Positions 18,225-26,244 of a DNA stretch of 64,000 nucleotides are shown here, in pieces. Below the pieces are notes generated by a model. It worked only from the letters and a program-made list of their open reading frames with translations, made no database searches and was not told the DNA's origin. The stretch is from Flavobacteriaceae bacterium (GTDB taxonomy: Bacteria; Bacteroidota; Bacteroidia; Flavobacteriales; Flavobacteriaceae), in NCBI GenBank assembly GCA_016649715.1, contig JAENXC010000008.1, forward strand, positions 1-64,000, read 5' to 3'. The translations under genes were made by a program, and so were the position numbers. How positions within the stretch are numbered: the stretch's first letter is position 1; each line of letters starts with the position of its first letter.

Positions 18225-18237
18225 GACCTGTGAGGTT
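18207..18237. repeat. Perfect 14-bp inverted repeat at the engB 3' end
   Basis: AACCTCACAGGTCT (18207-18220) and its exact reverse complement (18224-18237) are separated by TTG. The hairpin covers the engB stop codon and lies between two convergent genes (engB and gldC). No T run follows on either strand, so it looks more like a dispersed palindromic (REP-like) element than a standard terminator, although it could still slow or end transcription. Confidence 0.85.
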
Positions 18238-18244
18238 CAATACG

Positions 18245-18583
18245 CTATTCCCGCTTTAACTCCAGTTTTTCAGCGAAATAGTCACAGAAATCGCGCATAG
18301 TGTCGCTCATTTTATCATCATTAGTGGCTCGTTGAAAAGTATCTGTCATCGCGCTCAGGGTTTGGTGAAAGAAAATTTTCATCTCATCAACGGGCATGTC
18401 TTTGGTCCAAAGATCTATTCTAAGTGATTCCTTTTTTTTACTGTCCCAAACAGAAAGCATCACTGCCTTGGTCCTTTCGTTTAAAATACCACCATCTTCC
18501 GCAGTCCAATGGATGGTTTCGGGAATTTTATTTTCGTCAAGATTTACGTTTAGTTTTATTTCTGAAGTGTGTTTTATCGCCAT
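18245..18583 (-). CDS. gldC: Gliding motility protein GldC
   Basis: A 112-residue cytoplasmic protein matching the GldC family of gliding Bacteroidota (KHTSEIKLNVNLDENKIPETIHWTAEDGG at the start). Its loss impairs, but does not fully abolish, gliding in Flavobacterium johnsoniae; the biochemical role is unknown. It overlaps the gldB stop by one base (TAATG), so the two are co-translated. Confidence 0.93.
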   Translation of the reverse strand: MAIKHTSEIKLNVNLDENKIPETIHWTAEDGGILNERTKAVMLSVWDSKKKESLRIDLWTKDMPVDEMKIFFHQTLSAMTDTFQRATNDDKMSDTMRDFCDYFAEKLELKRE

Positions 18584-19539
18584 TATTTCTTTGGTTTGTA
18601 TTTTGAATTTTTAAATAGTTCGTCAGCATCGATAACCATTAATTGCTGAACGGTTGTTTTGTTGTTTTCCATATAAGCCCGCACAATTTTCCAGCCCAAA
18701 TAGCGGCCCAACATTCCGGGAGATTCGTTATCAATTTCCAAATAAAATTTTGAAAATGGCGCTGGATTTATAAACCGTGCGCCAAGTTTAGGGTCGGTAC
18801 TATAAAGCAATTCATTTTCCACAAAATACCGCCACATGTACTCTTCATTTTCTTCTGCCCACTTGAATTCTTCTTCGGTATAACCTATTTTTTCAGCATC
18901 AGAAATGTTTGGTAGCCATAAATCTTTCAAATAAAGTTCTTTTCCGAAGTACAAAATTTGTCCCAAAAACGAAGCTTCGCTTGGGAGTTTTATATATTGT
19001 CTTGCATACGTTTCCGCAACATCGGGACCCAATTGCGAAGGTTTCATTTCTTTGGTGATATATTTATCAATGCCTTCATAAAAACGGTGGCCACTCCCCA
19101 AATAATTGTCCAAACCGATGACCAAAATACTGTCGGCCAATATCACTTTATTGCGATAATCAACATCGGAAGTTGTGGTTACTACAACCGTAGTTCGAAA
19201 TTTCGGAAAATAGTATTTTACGTGTTGAAACAGCGGGACCAAAACTTCCTCCAATGCCTCATCTTTCGGAAAAGTTTTCAGCACTTCGTCTTCCAACTGT
19301 TTTTGAAGGGTATCGGTCAATTTTTCAACCCAAATACTATCGCTGTATTGCTTCGGAAAAAAGGCTGGATATTCCGCTTTCAGCTTCGGAAGGTCTGCAG
19401 GAGTGGCATCTGCAAACTTTTTGTCGAAACGAATGATTTCAACATTCATCGGAATTTTTTCAATTTCCTTCTCAACTTTGCTTTCGTTGTTGCACGAAAA
19501 AAGAAGCACCCCAAAAAGAATCAATACATAAAACTTCAT
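18583..19539 (-). CDS. gldB: Gliding motility lipoprotein GldB
   Basis: A lipoprotein needed for gliding in Flavobacterium johnsoniae. Signal peptide with lipobox LFSC, cysteine at residue 16 when read from the ATG at 19539 (318 residues). An upstream in-frame ATG at 19572 would put 11 residues before the signal and is unlikely. The body matches GldB throughout (IIRFDKKFADATP, AEYPAFFPKQYSDSIW, YLGSGHRFYEGIDKYI). Its probable promoter has a TACCTTTG -7 element at 19612-19619, with a heptamer array just upstream. Confidence 0.93.
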   Translation of the reverse strand: MKFYVLILFGVLLFSCNNESKVEKEIEKIPMNVEIIRFDKKFADATPADLPKLKAEYPAFFPKQYSDSIWVEKLTDTLQKQLEDEVLKTFPKDEALEEVLVPLFQHVKYYFPKFRTTVVVTTTSDVDYRNKVILADSILVIGLDNYLGSGHRFYEGIDKYITKEMKPSQLGPDVAETYARQYIKLPSEASFLGQILYFGKELYLKDLWLPNISDAEKIGYTEEEFKWAEENEEYMWRYFVENELLYSTDPKLGARFINPAPFSKFYLEIDNESPGMLGRYLGWKIVRAYMENNKTTVQQLMVIDADELFKNSKYKPKK

Positions 19540-19611
19540 AATCGAAAAAATGTTATTGTTGGTTAACGCCATTCCTTTTTATTAATTTTATCTTTAAAGA
19601 CTTTTGCGGCG

Positions 19612-19619
19612 CAAAGGTA
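19612..19619 (-). promoter_or_regulatory. -7 element of the gldBC promoter (TACCTTTG)
   Basis: Exact match to TAnnTTTG on the minus strand, followed by GCGCCGCAAA, about 73 bases before the gldB ATG. The matching -33 position (about 19639) falls inside the AGTTATG heptamer array, and no TTG is present there. Confidence 0.65.
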
Positions 19620-19632
19620 CTTTTTAGTTTTT

Positions 19633-19688
19633 AGTTATGAGTTATGAGTTATGAGTTATGAGTTATGAGTTATGAGTTATGAGTTATG
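19633..19688. repeat. Heptamer tandem array (AGTTATG)x8
   Basis: Eight perfect copies of AGTTATG lie between the divergent genes gldB and nadE. The array begins 14 bases upstream of the gldB -7 element and ends 49 bases before the nadE ATG. Copy-number change would alter the -33 region of gldB and the leader or promoter of nadE. Confidence 0.97.
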
Positions 19689-19737
19689 AAAAGTAAAAAA
19701 TCAATAAGTATGTTTCAAAGTTAAATTTTAAAAAAAA

Positions 19738-20526
19738 ATGCAGACAGAAAAAGTTATTAAACACATTGTAAACTGGTTGAAAAATTACGCCACCAACGCG
19801 AAGATGGAAGGTTTTGTGGTGGGAATAAGCGGTGGGATTGATTCCGCAGTAACTTCTGCGCTGTGTGCAAAAACCGGCTTGCGGACCCTTTGTGTGGAAA
19901 TGCCGATTCATCAAGCGCCCAACCAAGTGTCGCGCGGTCGGGAACATATTCAACTTTTAAAAGAAAAATTTGCGAATGTCAGCAACACCGAAGTAAACCT
20001 GACCTCCGTTTTTGAACAATTTAAAAATGAAGTTCGCCAAACCACTGACGATAGCTTTCACGACCTTTCTCTGGCCAACACCCGCGCCCGTTTGCGGATG
20101 ACGACACTCTATTACTTCGCAGGTTTACACCGCTATTTGGTGATCGGAACCGGAAATAAAGTGGAAGATTTTGGCGTTGGTTTTTACACCAAATATGGCG
20201 ATGGTGGTGTGGATTTGAACCCAATTGCCGATTTAATGAAAAGCGAGGTTTACAAACTTGGACAAGCTTTGAACATTCCCGATTCAATTATGAAAGCTGC
20301 GCCAACTGACGGTCTTTTTGGTGATAGCCGTACGGACGAGGACCAACTGGGCGCAAGTTATGACGAACTGGAATGGGCCATGAAGATGAAAGAAACAGGC
20401 AAAACCAACACCGATTTTTCGGGAAGACAACAAGTGGTTTTTGATATCTATAATAAACTCAACAAAACCAACCAGCACAAAATGACGCCAATTCCTGCGT
20501 GCAAAATCCCGAAGGAACTGAAGTAG
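19738..20526 (+). CDS. nadE: NH3-dependent NAD+ synthetase NadE
   Basis: Makes NAD+ from deamido-NAD+, ammonia and ATP. The PP-loop motif SGGIDSAVTSAL is at about residues 31-42, and the conserved GTGNKVEDFGVGFYTKYGDGGVDLNPIADL region is intact. At 262 residues there is no N-terminal glutaminase domain, so ammonia is the expected nitrogen donor. ATG start after an A-rich leader. Confidence 0.96.
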   Translation: MQTEKVIKHIVNWLKNYATNAKMEGFVVGISGGIDSAVTSALCAKTGLRTLCVEMPIHQAPNQVSRGREHIQLLKEKFANVSNTEVNLTSVFEQFKNEVRQTTDDSFHDLSLANTRARLRMTTLYYFAGLHRYLVIGTGNKVEDFGVGFYTKYGDGGVDLNPIADLMKSEVYKLGQALNIPDSIMKAAPTDGLFGDSRTDEDQLGASYDELEWAMKMKETGKTNTDFSGRQQVVFDIYNKLNKTNQHKMTPIPACKIPKELK

Positions 20527-20691
20527 GTTTGTTATTTATCGAATAATTTAACCAATGAACGAAAAGGTGCATTAATGTACTGCTCAACTTGCTGTAAATT
20601 CAACATGTAGTATTAATATTACGTTGCTAAATCGAAGGCTTTCCAAAATTTGAAGGTTTTATCCATTTAAGAATCAATTAATTCAACAAAG

Positions 20692-21324
20692 ATGAAAAAA
20701 GTAGTAATAGCAGACAATCATCCAGTAACCACAAAAGGGGTTGAGGTCCTGCTCGATGGCACAGATGAGTACACAATAGTCGGAAAAGTATCCTGCGGGT
20801 CGGAATTACTGAAATGTCTGGAAAAAGAACGTCCCGATATTTTGATTTTGGAATTGGACATCCCTGAAATCAATGGTTTTCATGTGCTTAGAAAGATTCG
20901 TGAAAACTATCCAAAAACCAAGATTGCCATTTTTTCATCACATCCAGAGGAAATTTATGCGCTCCGCTCCGTAAAATCGGGCGCTGCAGCGTATATTCCA
21001 AAAACAGTTACAAAAGAAGTATTTCTGCAAGCCATTAAACGCATTGCTTTGGGCGGTGTATTTTTGAGCGAAGAAATTGGAGCAGCTTTAAACAGCAAAT
21101 CCGTTAACGACAACACCTTAGCAGGCCGCTATAAAAAACTGTCAGCCCGTGAAATTGAGGTACTGAACCTACTTTCCAGCGGTAAACGCAATAAAGACAT
21201 CGCCACGCTTCTGGAGATAAATGAAAAAACCGTGAGCACATATAAAACAAGACTCTTGAAAAAACTAAACGTTACAAGTTTGGCAGCATTGATTGACCAA
21301 GCACGGATGTTTCAGTTTACCTGA
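20692..21324 (+). CDS. LuxR-type response regulator with altered phospho-acceptor
   Basis: 210 residues: receiver domain (about 1-120) and a GerE/LuxR helix-turn-helix (about 143-205, KKLSAREIEVLNLLSSGKRNKDIATLLEINEKTVSTYKT). In the receiver, the position of the phosphorylated Asp is Glu54 (the sequence ILELDIP aligns with the canonical LLDLxMP), and the usual DD pair is Asp8-Asn9. The lysine (IPKTV) is kept. The Glu may mimic phosphorylation, so the protein could act without a kinase; none is adjacent. Its stop abuts the convergent dnaG stop with no gap. Confidence 0.9.
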   Translation: MKKVVIADNHPVTTKGVEVLLDGTDEYTIVGKVSCGSELLKCLEKERPDILILELDIPEINGFHVLRKIRENYPKTKIAIFSSHPEEIYALRSVKSGAAAYIPKTVTKEVFLQAIKRIALGGVFLSEEIGAALNSKSVNDNTLAGRYKKLSAREIEVLNLLSSGKRNKDIATLLEINEKTVSTYKTRLLKKLNVTSLAALIDQARMFQFT

Positions 21325-23283
21325 TTAAAGCACGCGATTCAGTTTATTGGAAAGTATTTTTTTAAGACTGATGTAATCCATAATTTCCTGCAGCCCATTT
21401 TCATTTTCAGGATTTTCCTCTTTTTTTAGGGCTTCGGAAAGTTCGTTAATTTTTTGCGAAACCAAATATCGGCGGAGGTTGAGGATGGTTTCACTGACCA
21501 TTTGGGCTATGGTCTGTTCTTTTTCCTTCACAAAAATTTCTTTTCGTTCCCAATTGTGGAGAACATAGCGTTCCTCCTCCATCAAAACATTCGTAACGGC
21601 AGAAGCCATTTCTGGTTCCAGTTCATTTATAAAAGTTTCAGCTTTAGCCTCTGGATTTTGGTTGAAACGATTGACCACTTCATAATACAGCGCTTTGAAT
21701 TCCGGATTGGAAAATTCAATTTCGTCTTCCTGCAAATCGAGGTATATTTTTTCAAAAACGCGAGCCTTTTGGTTTTCAGGCGTTGAAATAATTTCGCCTT
21801 TTTCATCGGTATCTATTATTATTTCCTCAAAATCCTCCTCAATGTTTCCGTAGAGCAGCAACAATTCAATAATTTTTTGTTCCAACTGAAACTGGATATC
21901 TACTTTTTCAAGGATTTTTTCAGAAGAAATTACCTCAAAAGCTTCCTGCGGAATGGTTGCCTTTTTTGCATTATCTTTTCTTTCTTTCTGAAAAATTTGC
22001 GCAAGCGTGTTAAAAAGAACCTGTTCCGAAATATCCATAATGCGCGAACACTCCTTTATATACACTTCGCGTTTAATTACATCAGGAATTTTGGCAATAC
22101 TGTTCACCATATCGTGAATGGTCTCACTCTTTTTTATCGGGTCGTTTTTTGCTTCATTTGCGAGCAAGGATGCTTTAAAAGTGATGAAATCCTTGGCGTT
22201 TTCTTCCAAATAAAGCGTAAGTTCCTCCAAAGAATTTTTTCGCGAAAAACTGTCCGGATCCTCTCCTTCCGGAAAGGTGCAAATTTTCACGTTCATTCCC
22301 TGTTCCAAAATTAAATCGATGCCGCGGAGTGATGCACGAAGTCCTGCCGCATCGCCATCAAAGAGGACGGTGATATTTTTGGTAAGCCTGTTTATTAGCC
22401 GAATTTGTTCCGAGGTCAAAGCCGTTCCCGAAGACGAAACTACGTTGTGGATGCCCGTTTGGTAAAACTGGATAACATCGGTATAACCTTCAACCAAATA
22501 GCAATTATCTTCTTTGGCTATGCTCTGTTTGGCGTGAAAAATTCCGTAGAGCACTTTGCTTTTATGGTAAATGTCGCTTTCGGGGGAGTTTAGATATTTC
22601 GCCGCTTTTTTATCCGAAGTCAAAATTCGTCCTCCAAAACCAAGCGTGCGGCCACTCATACTGAGGATTGGGAACATCACCCTTCCTTTAAAACGGTCGA
22701 ATTGTTTCTCTTCTTTTACAATAGACAGACCCGTTTTTTCTAAAAATTCAAGTTTGTACCCTTTTTTTATGGCGTGGCTGGTGAAAGCATCCCAAGAATC
22801 GGGCGAATAGCCGAGCTCAAATTTTTTGATGGTTTCATCCGTAAAACCGCGTTCTTTAAAATAGGAAAGGCCGATGGCTTTTCCCTCTTCGGTTTTTAAA
22901 AGTGTGTTGTGAAAATAATCTTTCGCAAATTCGCTGACCAAATAGAGGCTTTCACGTTCGTTGGCCTGTTCCTTATCCTCGGTGGTTTGTTCGGTTTCCT
23001 CTACCTCTATTCCGTATTTTTTCGCCAAAAATTTTATAGCCTCCGGATAGGTAAAATGTTCGTGTTCCATCAAAAACGCAACCACATTTCCGCCTTTTCC
23101 GCTACTGAAATCTTTCCAAATTTGTTTCACGGGGCTCACCATAAAACTTGGCGAACGCTCATCGGTAAAAGGGCTGAGGCCTTTGTAGTTGCTTCCGGAT
23201 TTTTTCAATTGTACAAAATCGCCAATCACCTCCTCTACTCGGGCAGTCTCGAAAACGTTGTCTATGGTGGTCCTGGAAATCAA
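21325..23283 (-). CDS. dnaG: DNA primase DnaG without zinc ligands
   Basis: Makes RNA primers at the replication fork. The order is a zinc-ribbon-like N-terminal domain (1-100), a TOPRIM catalytic core (VEGYTDVIQFYQTGIHNVVSSSGTA and FDGDAAGLRAS) and a helical C-terminal region that would bind the helicase. The four CHC2 zinc ligands appear replaced: by alignment to E. coli DnaG they are Ser37, Thr40, Asp58 and Ser61. The N-terminus ISRTTIDNVFETARVEEVI is otherwise conserved, so this is a real divergence. I believe it is shared with other Flavobacteriaceae. The start is TTG at 23283; 652 residues. Confidence 0.95.
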   Translation of the reverse strand: MISRTTIDNVFETARVEEVIGDFVQLKKSGSNYKGLSPFTDERSPSFMVSPVKQIWKDFSSGKGGNVVAFLMEHEHFTYPEAIKFLAKKYGIEVEETEQTTEDKEQANERESLYLVSEFAKDYFHNTLLKTEEGKAIGLSYFKERGFTDETIKKFELGYSPDSWDAFTSHAIKKGYKLEFLEKTGLSIVKEEKQFDRFKGRVMFPILSMSGRTLGFGGRILTSDKKAAKYLNSPESDIYHKSKVLYGIFHAKQSIAKEDNCYLVEGYTDVIQFYQTGIHNVVSSSGTALTSEQIRLINRLTKNITVLFDGDAAGLRASLRGIDLILEQGMNVKICTFPEGEDPDSFSRKNSLEELTLYLEENAKDFITFKASLLANEAKNDPIKKSETIHDMVNSIAKIPDVIKREVYIKECSRIMDISEQVLFNTLAQIFQKERKDNAKKATIPQEAFEVISSEKILEKVDIQFQLEQKIIELLLLYGNIEEDFEEIIIDTDEKGEIISTPENQKARVFEKIYLDLQEDEIEFSNPEFKALYYEVVNRFNQNPEAKAETFINELEPEMASAVTNVLMEEERYVLHNWERKEIFVKEKEQTIAQMVSETILNLRRYLVSQKINELSEALKKEENPENENGLQEIMDYISLKKILSNKLNRVL

Positions 23284-23383
23284 GTTATTTGTAAAATGTT
23301 AATTGAACACAGCAGATGGTAAAAATAGTAATATAATGGGAGGATAAATCAAAAATCGTTAATCGTTAATCCAAAATAGAAAA

Positions 23384-23956
23384 TCATTTAGAAAGATAAT
23401 CAATCAATTGCCCCATCGCTTTTCCGCGGTGGCCTATTTCGCTTTTTTGGATAAGCGTCATTTCGGCGAAAGTTGTATTAAAACCTTCGGGCTGGAAGAT
23501 TGGGTCATACCCAAAACCTGATTCGCCACGGGGCTCTTTTATAATTTCGCCTTCGCAGATTCCCAAAAACATAATTTTAGAATGGTTCATGGAAAGCGCT
23601 ATTGCCGTTTTAAACCTTGCAGAACGGTCTTCTTTGCCATCAAGATTTTTGAGCAGCTTTTGAATGTTCGCTTCAGCATTGTGAGCCTCGCCCGCATAGC
23701 GCGCACTGTAAACGCCAGGCTCGTTGTTGAGCGATTTTACTTCAAGACCTGTGTCGTCCGCAAAGCAATCTAAATTGTAATTGTCGCGTACGTAATTTGC
23801 CTTTAAAATTGCATTGCCTTCAATGGTGTCAGCGGTTTCGGGAATTTCTTCATCGCAACCAATATCGTCCAAACTAAGCAGTTCGAGGTGGTGCGGAAGC
23901 ATTACTTTTACTTCTGTGAATTTGTTTTGGTTGTGGGTGGCGAAGACGAGTTTCAT
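23384..23956 (-). CDS. rdgB: XTP/dITP diphosphatase (RdgB/HAM1)
   Basis: Removes non-canonical purine nucleoside triphosphates by cleaving them to monophosphates. The N-terminal FATHNQNKFTEV motif, the metal-binding FADDTGLEV and the GESGFGYDPIF segment are all present. 190 residues, ATG start. It lies 87 bases downstream of the methyltransferase gene on the same strand. Confidence 0.95.
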   Translation of the reverse strand: MKLVFATHNQNKFTEVKVMLPHHLELLSLDDIGCDEEIPETADTIEGNAILKANYVRDNYNLDCFADDTGLEVKSLNNEPGVYSARYAGEAHNAEANIQKLLKNLDGKEDRSARFKTAIALSMNHSKIMFLGICEGEIIKEPRGESGFGYDPIFQPEGFNTTFAEMTLIQKSEIGHRGKAMGQLIDYLSK

Positions 23957-24043
23957 TTTTAGATTGTAGATTTTAGTCGTGACACGTTAGAGGCTTTGGA
24001 CAGGGTGCTCAACTTTTAATTTTGAACCTTGAATTTTGAATTA

Positions 24044-24718
24044 TTATTTGGTATTTGGTTTTTGAAATTTGGCTTTTTCAAACCTTTGAATAATCTCCTC
24101 CGAAGCCTTAATAGTTTTCTTCAACCACTTCATTTCAATCTCAAATTTCTCTTCTTCGGAAAGCTGCCAGCTCACATTGCTCTGCTTCAATTTTGAAACC
24201 ACACTTTGCAAAATAATGGCCGCAGAAACCGAAATATTCAAACTTTCGGTGAAACCGTACATCGGGATTTTCAGAAAACCATCGGCGGCGTTCATCACCG
24301 TATCGCTCAAGCCATCACTTTCCTTTCCGAAGAAAAATGCGCTCTTTTTTGAAACATCAAATTCGTGAAGCATGGTGGAATTGTCGTGGGGCGTAGTGGC
24401 GATGATTTGGTAACCCGAATTTTTCAAATTTGAGATGCAGTCTTTTATGGAACTGTATCTTTTAAAATCGACCCATTTTTGGGCACCCATTGCAATTTCC
24501 TTGTCTATGCGCTTGCTCACTTTTTCTTCCACCACGTGCAAATCCTGAATGCCAAAAACATCGCAAGTTCGCATTACCGCGCTGGTGTTGTGAAGTTGGT
24601 AAACATCTTCCGTAACCACAGTAAAATGGCGCGTCCGTTCAGAAAGCACCTTTTGAAAACGGGTATTTCTGTGTTCCGTAAGGTAAGTTTGAAGGTGGTT
24701 TAAAAGTTCTAAATCCAA
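24044..24718 (-). CDS. TrmH-family RNA 2'-O-methyltransferase
   Basis: A SPOUT-class methyltransferase of 224 residues. Motif 1 (NTSAVMRTCDVFGIQDLHVV), motif 2 (FFGKESDGLS) and motif 3 (IPMYGFTESLNISVSAAIIL) that build the trefoil knot and bind SAM are clear. The nearest known role is TrmH, which methylates G18 of tRNA, but a different RNA target cannot be excluded. The start appears to be TTG at 24718; a TGAGTTAT repeat lies 14 bases upstream. Confidence 0.9.
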   Translation of the reverse strand: MDLELLNHLQTYLTEHRNTRFQKVLSERTRHFTVVTEDVYQLHNTSAVMRTCDVFGIQDLHVVEEKVSKRIDKEIAMGAQKWVDFKRYSSIKDCISNLKNSGYQIIATTPHDNSTMLHEFDVSKKSAFFFGKESDGLSDTVMNAADGFLKIPMYGFTESLNISVSAAIILQSVVSKLKQSNVSWQLSEEEKFEIEMKWLKKTIKASEEIIQRFEKAKFQKPNTK

Positions 24719-24732
24719 GTTGACAAAGTTAC

Positions 24733-24756
24733 TGAGTTATTGAGTTATTGAGTTAT
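24733..24756. repeat. 8-bp tandem repeat (TGAGTTAT)x3
   Basis: Three copies of TGAGTTAT between the divergent methyltransferase and sirtuin genes. It starts 14 bases upstream of the TTG start of the methyltransferase. The sequence is close to the AGTTATG heptamer at 19633 but has an extra base. Confidence 0.9.
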
Positions 24757-24877
24757 TTACTAGGTTTATTGAATTGACATGAGCGATTTCAATTTCGCTA
24801 AGATAAAAGTTATTGGTTTAATAGATTGTTACTTAAATCAGCAATTTTGAATAACTTAGTAACTAAATATCTCAATA

Positions 24878-25549
24878 ATGAAAATAGCAGTACTCACAGG
24901 CGCTGGCGTAAGTGCGGAAAGCGGGATTAAAACCTTTCGGGACAGTGATGGGCTGTGGGAAGGCCACGACGTGATGGAAGTTGCCTCGCCCGAAGGTTTT
25001 GCACGCAATCCTGCAGTAGTATTGGATTTTTACAATCAACGAAGGCGGCAATTAGTAACCGTTCAGCCAAATGCCGCACATTTAGCTTTGGCAGAACTTG
25101 AAAAAAACCACAATGTTACAATCATTACCCAAAACGTGGACGATCTGCACGAACGCGCGGGAAGCACCAACGTTATCCACCTGCACGGCGAGCTTTTGAA
25201 AGCGAGAAGCTCCTTTGACGAAGATTTGATTTTAGATTGGAAAACCGATTTGAACCTGGGCGATTGCTGCAAACACAACCACCAACTGCGCCCACACATT
25301 GTCTGGTTTGGCGAAATGGTCCCGATGATTGAAACCGCCGCCGAAGTTGTGGAAAGAGCGGATGTACTAATAATCGTGGGAACATCTATGCAGGTCTATC
25401 CGGCAGCGGGTTTGGTGCAATATGCCAAAATGGATGCGCATATTTATTTTGTGGATCCAAAACCTACTATTTCAGAAAATAAAAGAATAACTGTTCTTGC
25501 TGAAAATGCATCGACAGGTGTTCCAAAGGTTGTTGAACTTTTAAAATAG
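24878..25549 (+). CDS. cobB: Sirtuin protein deacylase (CobB-like)
   Basis: An NAD+-dependent lysine deacylase of 223 residues. The NAD-binding GAGVSAESGIKTFRD, TQNVDDLHERAGS and the catalytic His in HLHGEL are present. FYNQRRRQ supplies the Tyr-xx-Arg pair that in class III sirtuins (human SIRT5, E. coli CobB) recognises succinyl or malonyl lysine, so desuccinylase activity is predicted. The usual zinc site of four cysteines in two CxxC pairs is missing; only an adjacent Cys-Cys is found in LGDCCKHNHQLRP. It is followed after seven bases by the next gene. Confidence 0.92.
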   Translation: MKIAVLTGAGVSAESGIKTFRDSDGLWEGHDVMEVASPEGFARNPAVVLDFYNQRRRQLVTVQPNAAHLALAELEKNHNVTIITQNVDDLHERAGSTNVIHLHGELLKARSSFDEDLILDWKTDLNLGDCCKHNHQLRPHIVWFGEMVPMIETAAEVVERADVLIIVGTSMQVYPAAGLVQYAKMDAHIYFVDPKPTISENKRITVLAENASTGVPKVVELLK

Positions 25550-25556
25550 AAACATC

Positions 25557-26123
25557 ATGCTTCCCGAAGATTTAAAAGAAAAATTGATGGAGGTTGACAG
25601 CAGTCGAAAAAAAAGACAGGAAGTCGCTTCTTGGATAGTCAAAAAGCCACATTACGTTCGCGAAACCCTACAGTGGTGCTTTACGCCCGAAAGTGAACTT
25701 TTGGTCAATGCCTCTTGGGTATTGGAAATTATTTGCGAACACAAACCCAAACTCTTCTTTAAATATATGTATATCTTTTTTGAAAGATTGCCAAGTATAA
25801 AAAATGATTCTGCCCTCCGCTCTTGTGCTAAAATCTGTGAAATGCTCTGTTATGAACACTATATGCTTAAATGCAGATATTTTAGAGATATTTTGAGCGA
25901 AAACTATCTAAAAATAATGACCGAATGCTGCTTTGATTGGCTCATCACTGACCAAAAAGTTGCCTGCCAAGCACCTGCGATGGGGGCACTGTATTATTTG
26001 GGGAAAGATAAATTTGGCAAATGGATTTATCCCGAGTTAAGAAATATTCTTACTGAAAACGCCCCAAACAAAAGCGCAGGCTACCAAGCACGGGCACGGA
26101 AAGTCTTAAAACGAATTCCATAG
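25557..26123 (+). CDS. Helical-repeat protein of unknown function
   Basis: A 188-residue, all-helical protein. By memory it resembles a Flavobacteriaceae family that databases often label adenylosuccinate lyase without catalytic support. None of the purB active-site motifs can be seen. The SWVLEIICEHKP and CAKICEMLCYEHY segments look like HEAT-type helical hairpins. It starts seven bases after the sirtuin gene and should be co-transcribed. I assign no function. Confidence 0.8.
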   Translation: MLPEDLKEKLMEVDSSRKKRQEVASWIVKKPHYVRETLQWCFTPESELLVNASWVLEIICEHKPKLFFKYMYIFFERLPSIKNDSALRSCAKICEMLCYEHYMLKCRYFRDILSENYLKIMTECCFDWLITDQKVACQAPAMGALYYLGKDKFGKWIYPELRNILTENAPNKSAGYQARARKVLKRIP

Positions 26124-26244
26124 ATTTTAAAAACTATTGTTAAGTTAATTATAAGCAATCTCAACACTCGCATATATTTTTATAGCTTTATGTGTTAACA
26201 AATCCACACTAAGAACTAACATACAATACCATAAAAAATCAATT

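Noticed and set aside
25557-26123. Adenylosuccinate lyase
   Set aside because: 188 helical residues without the lyase signature; the name seems to be a propagated database label.
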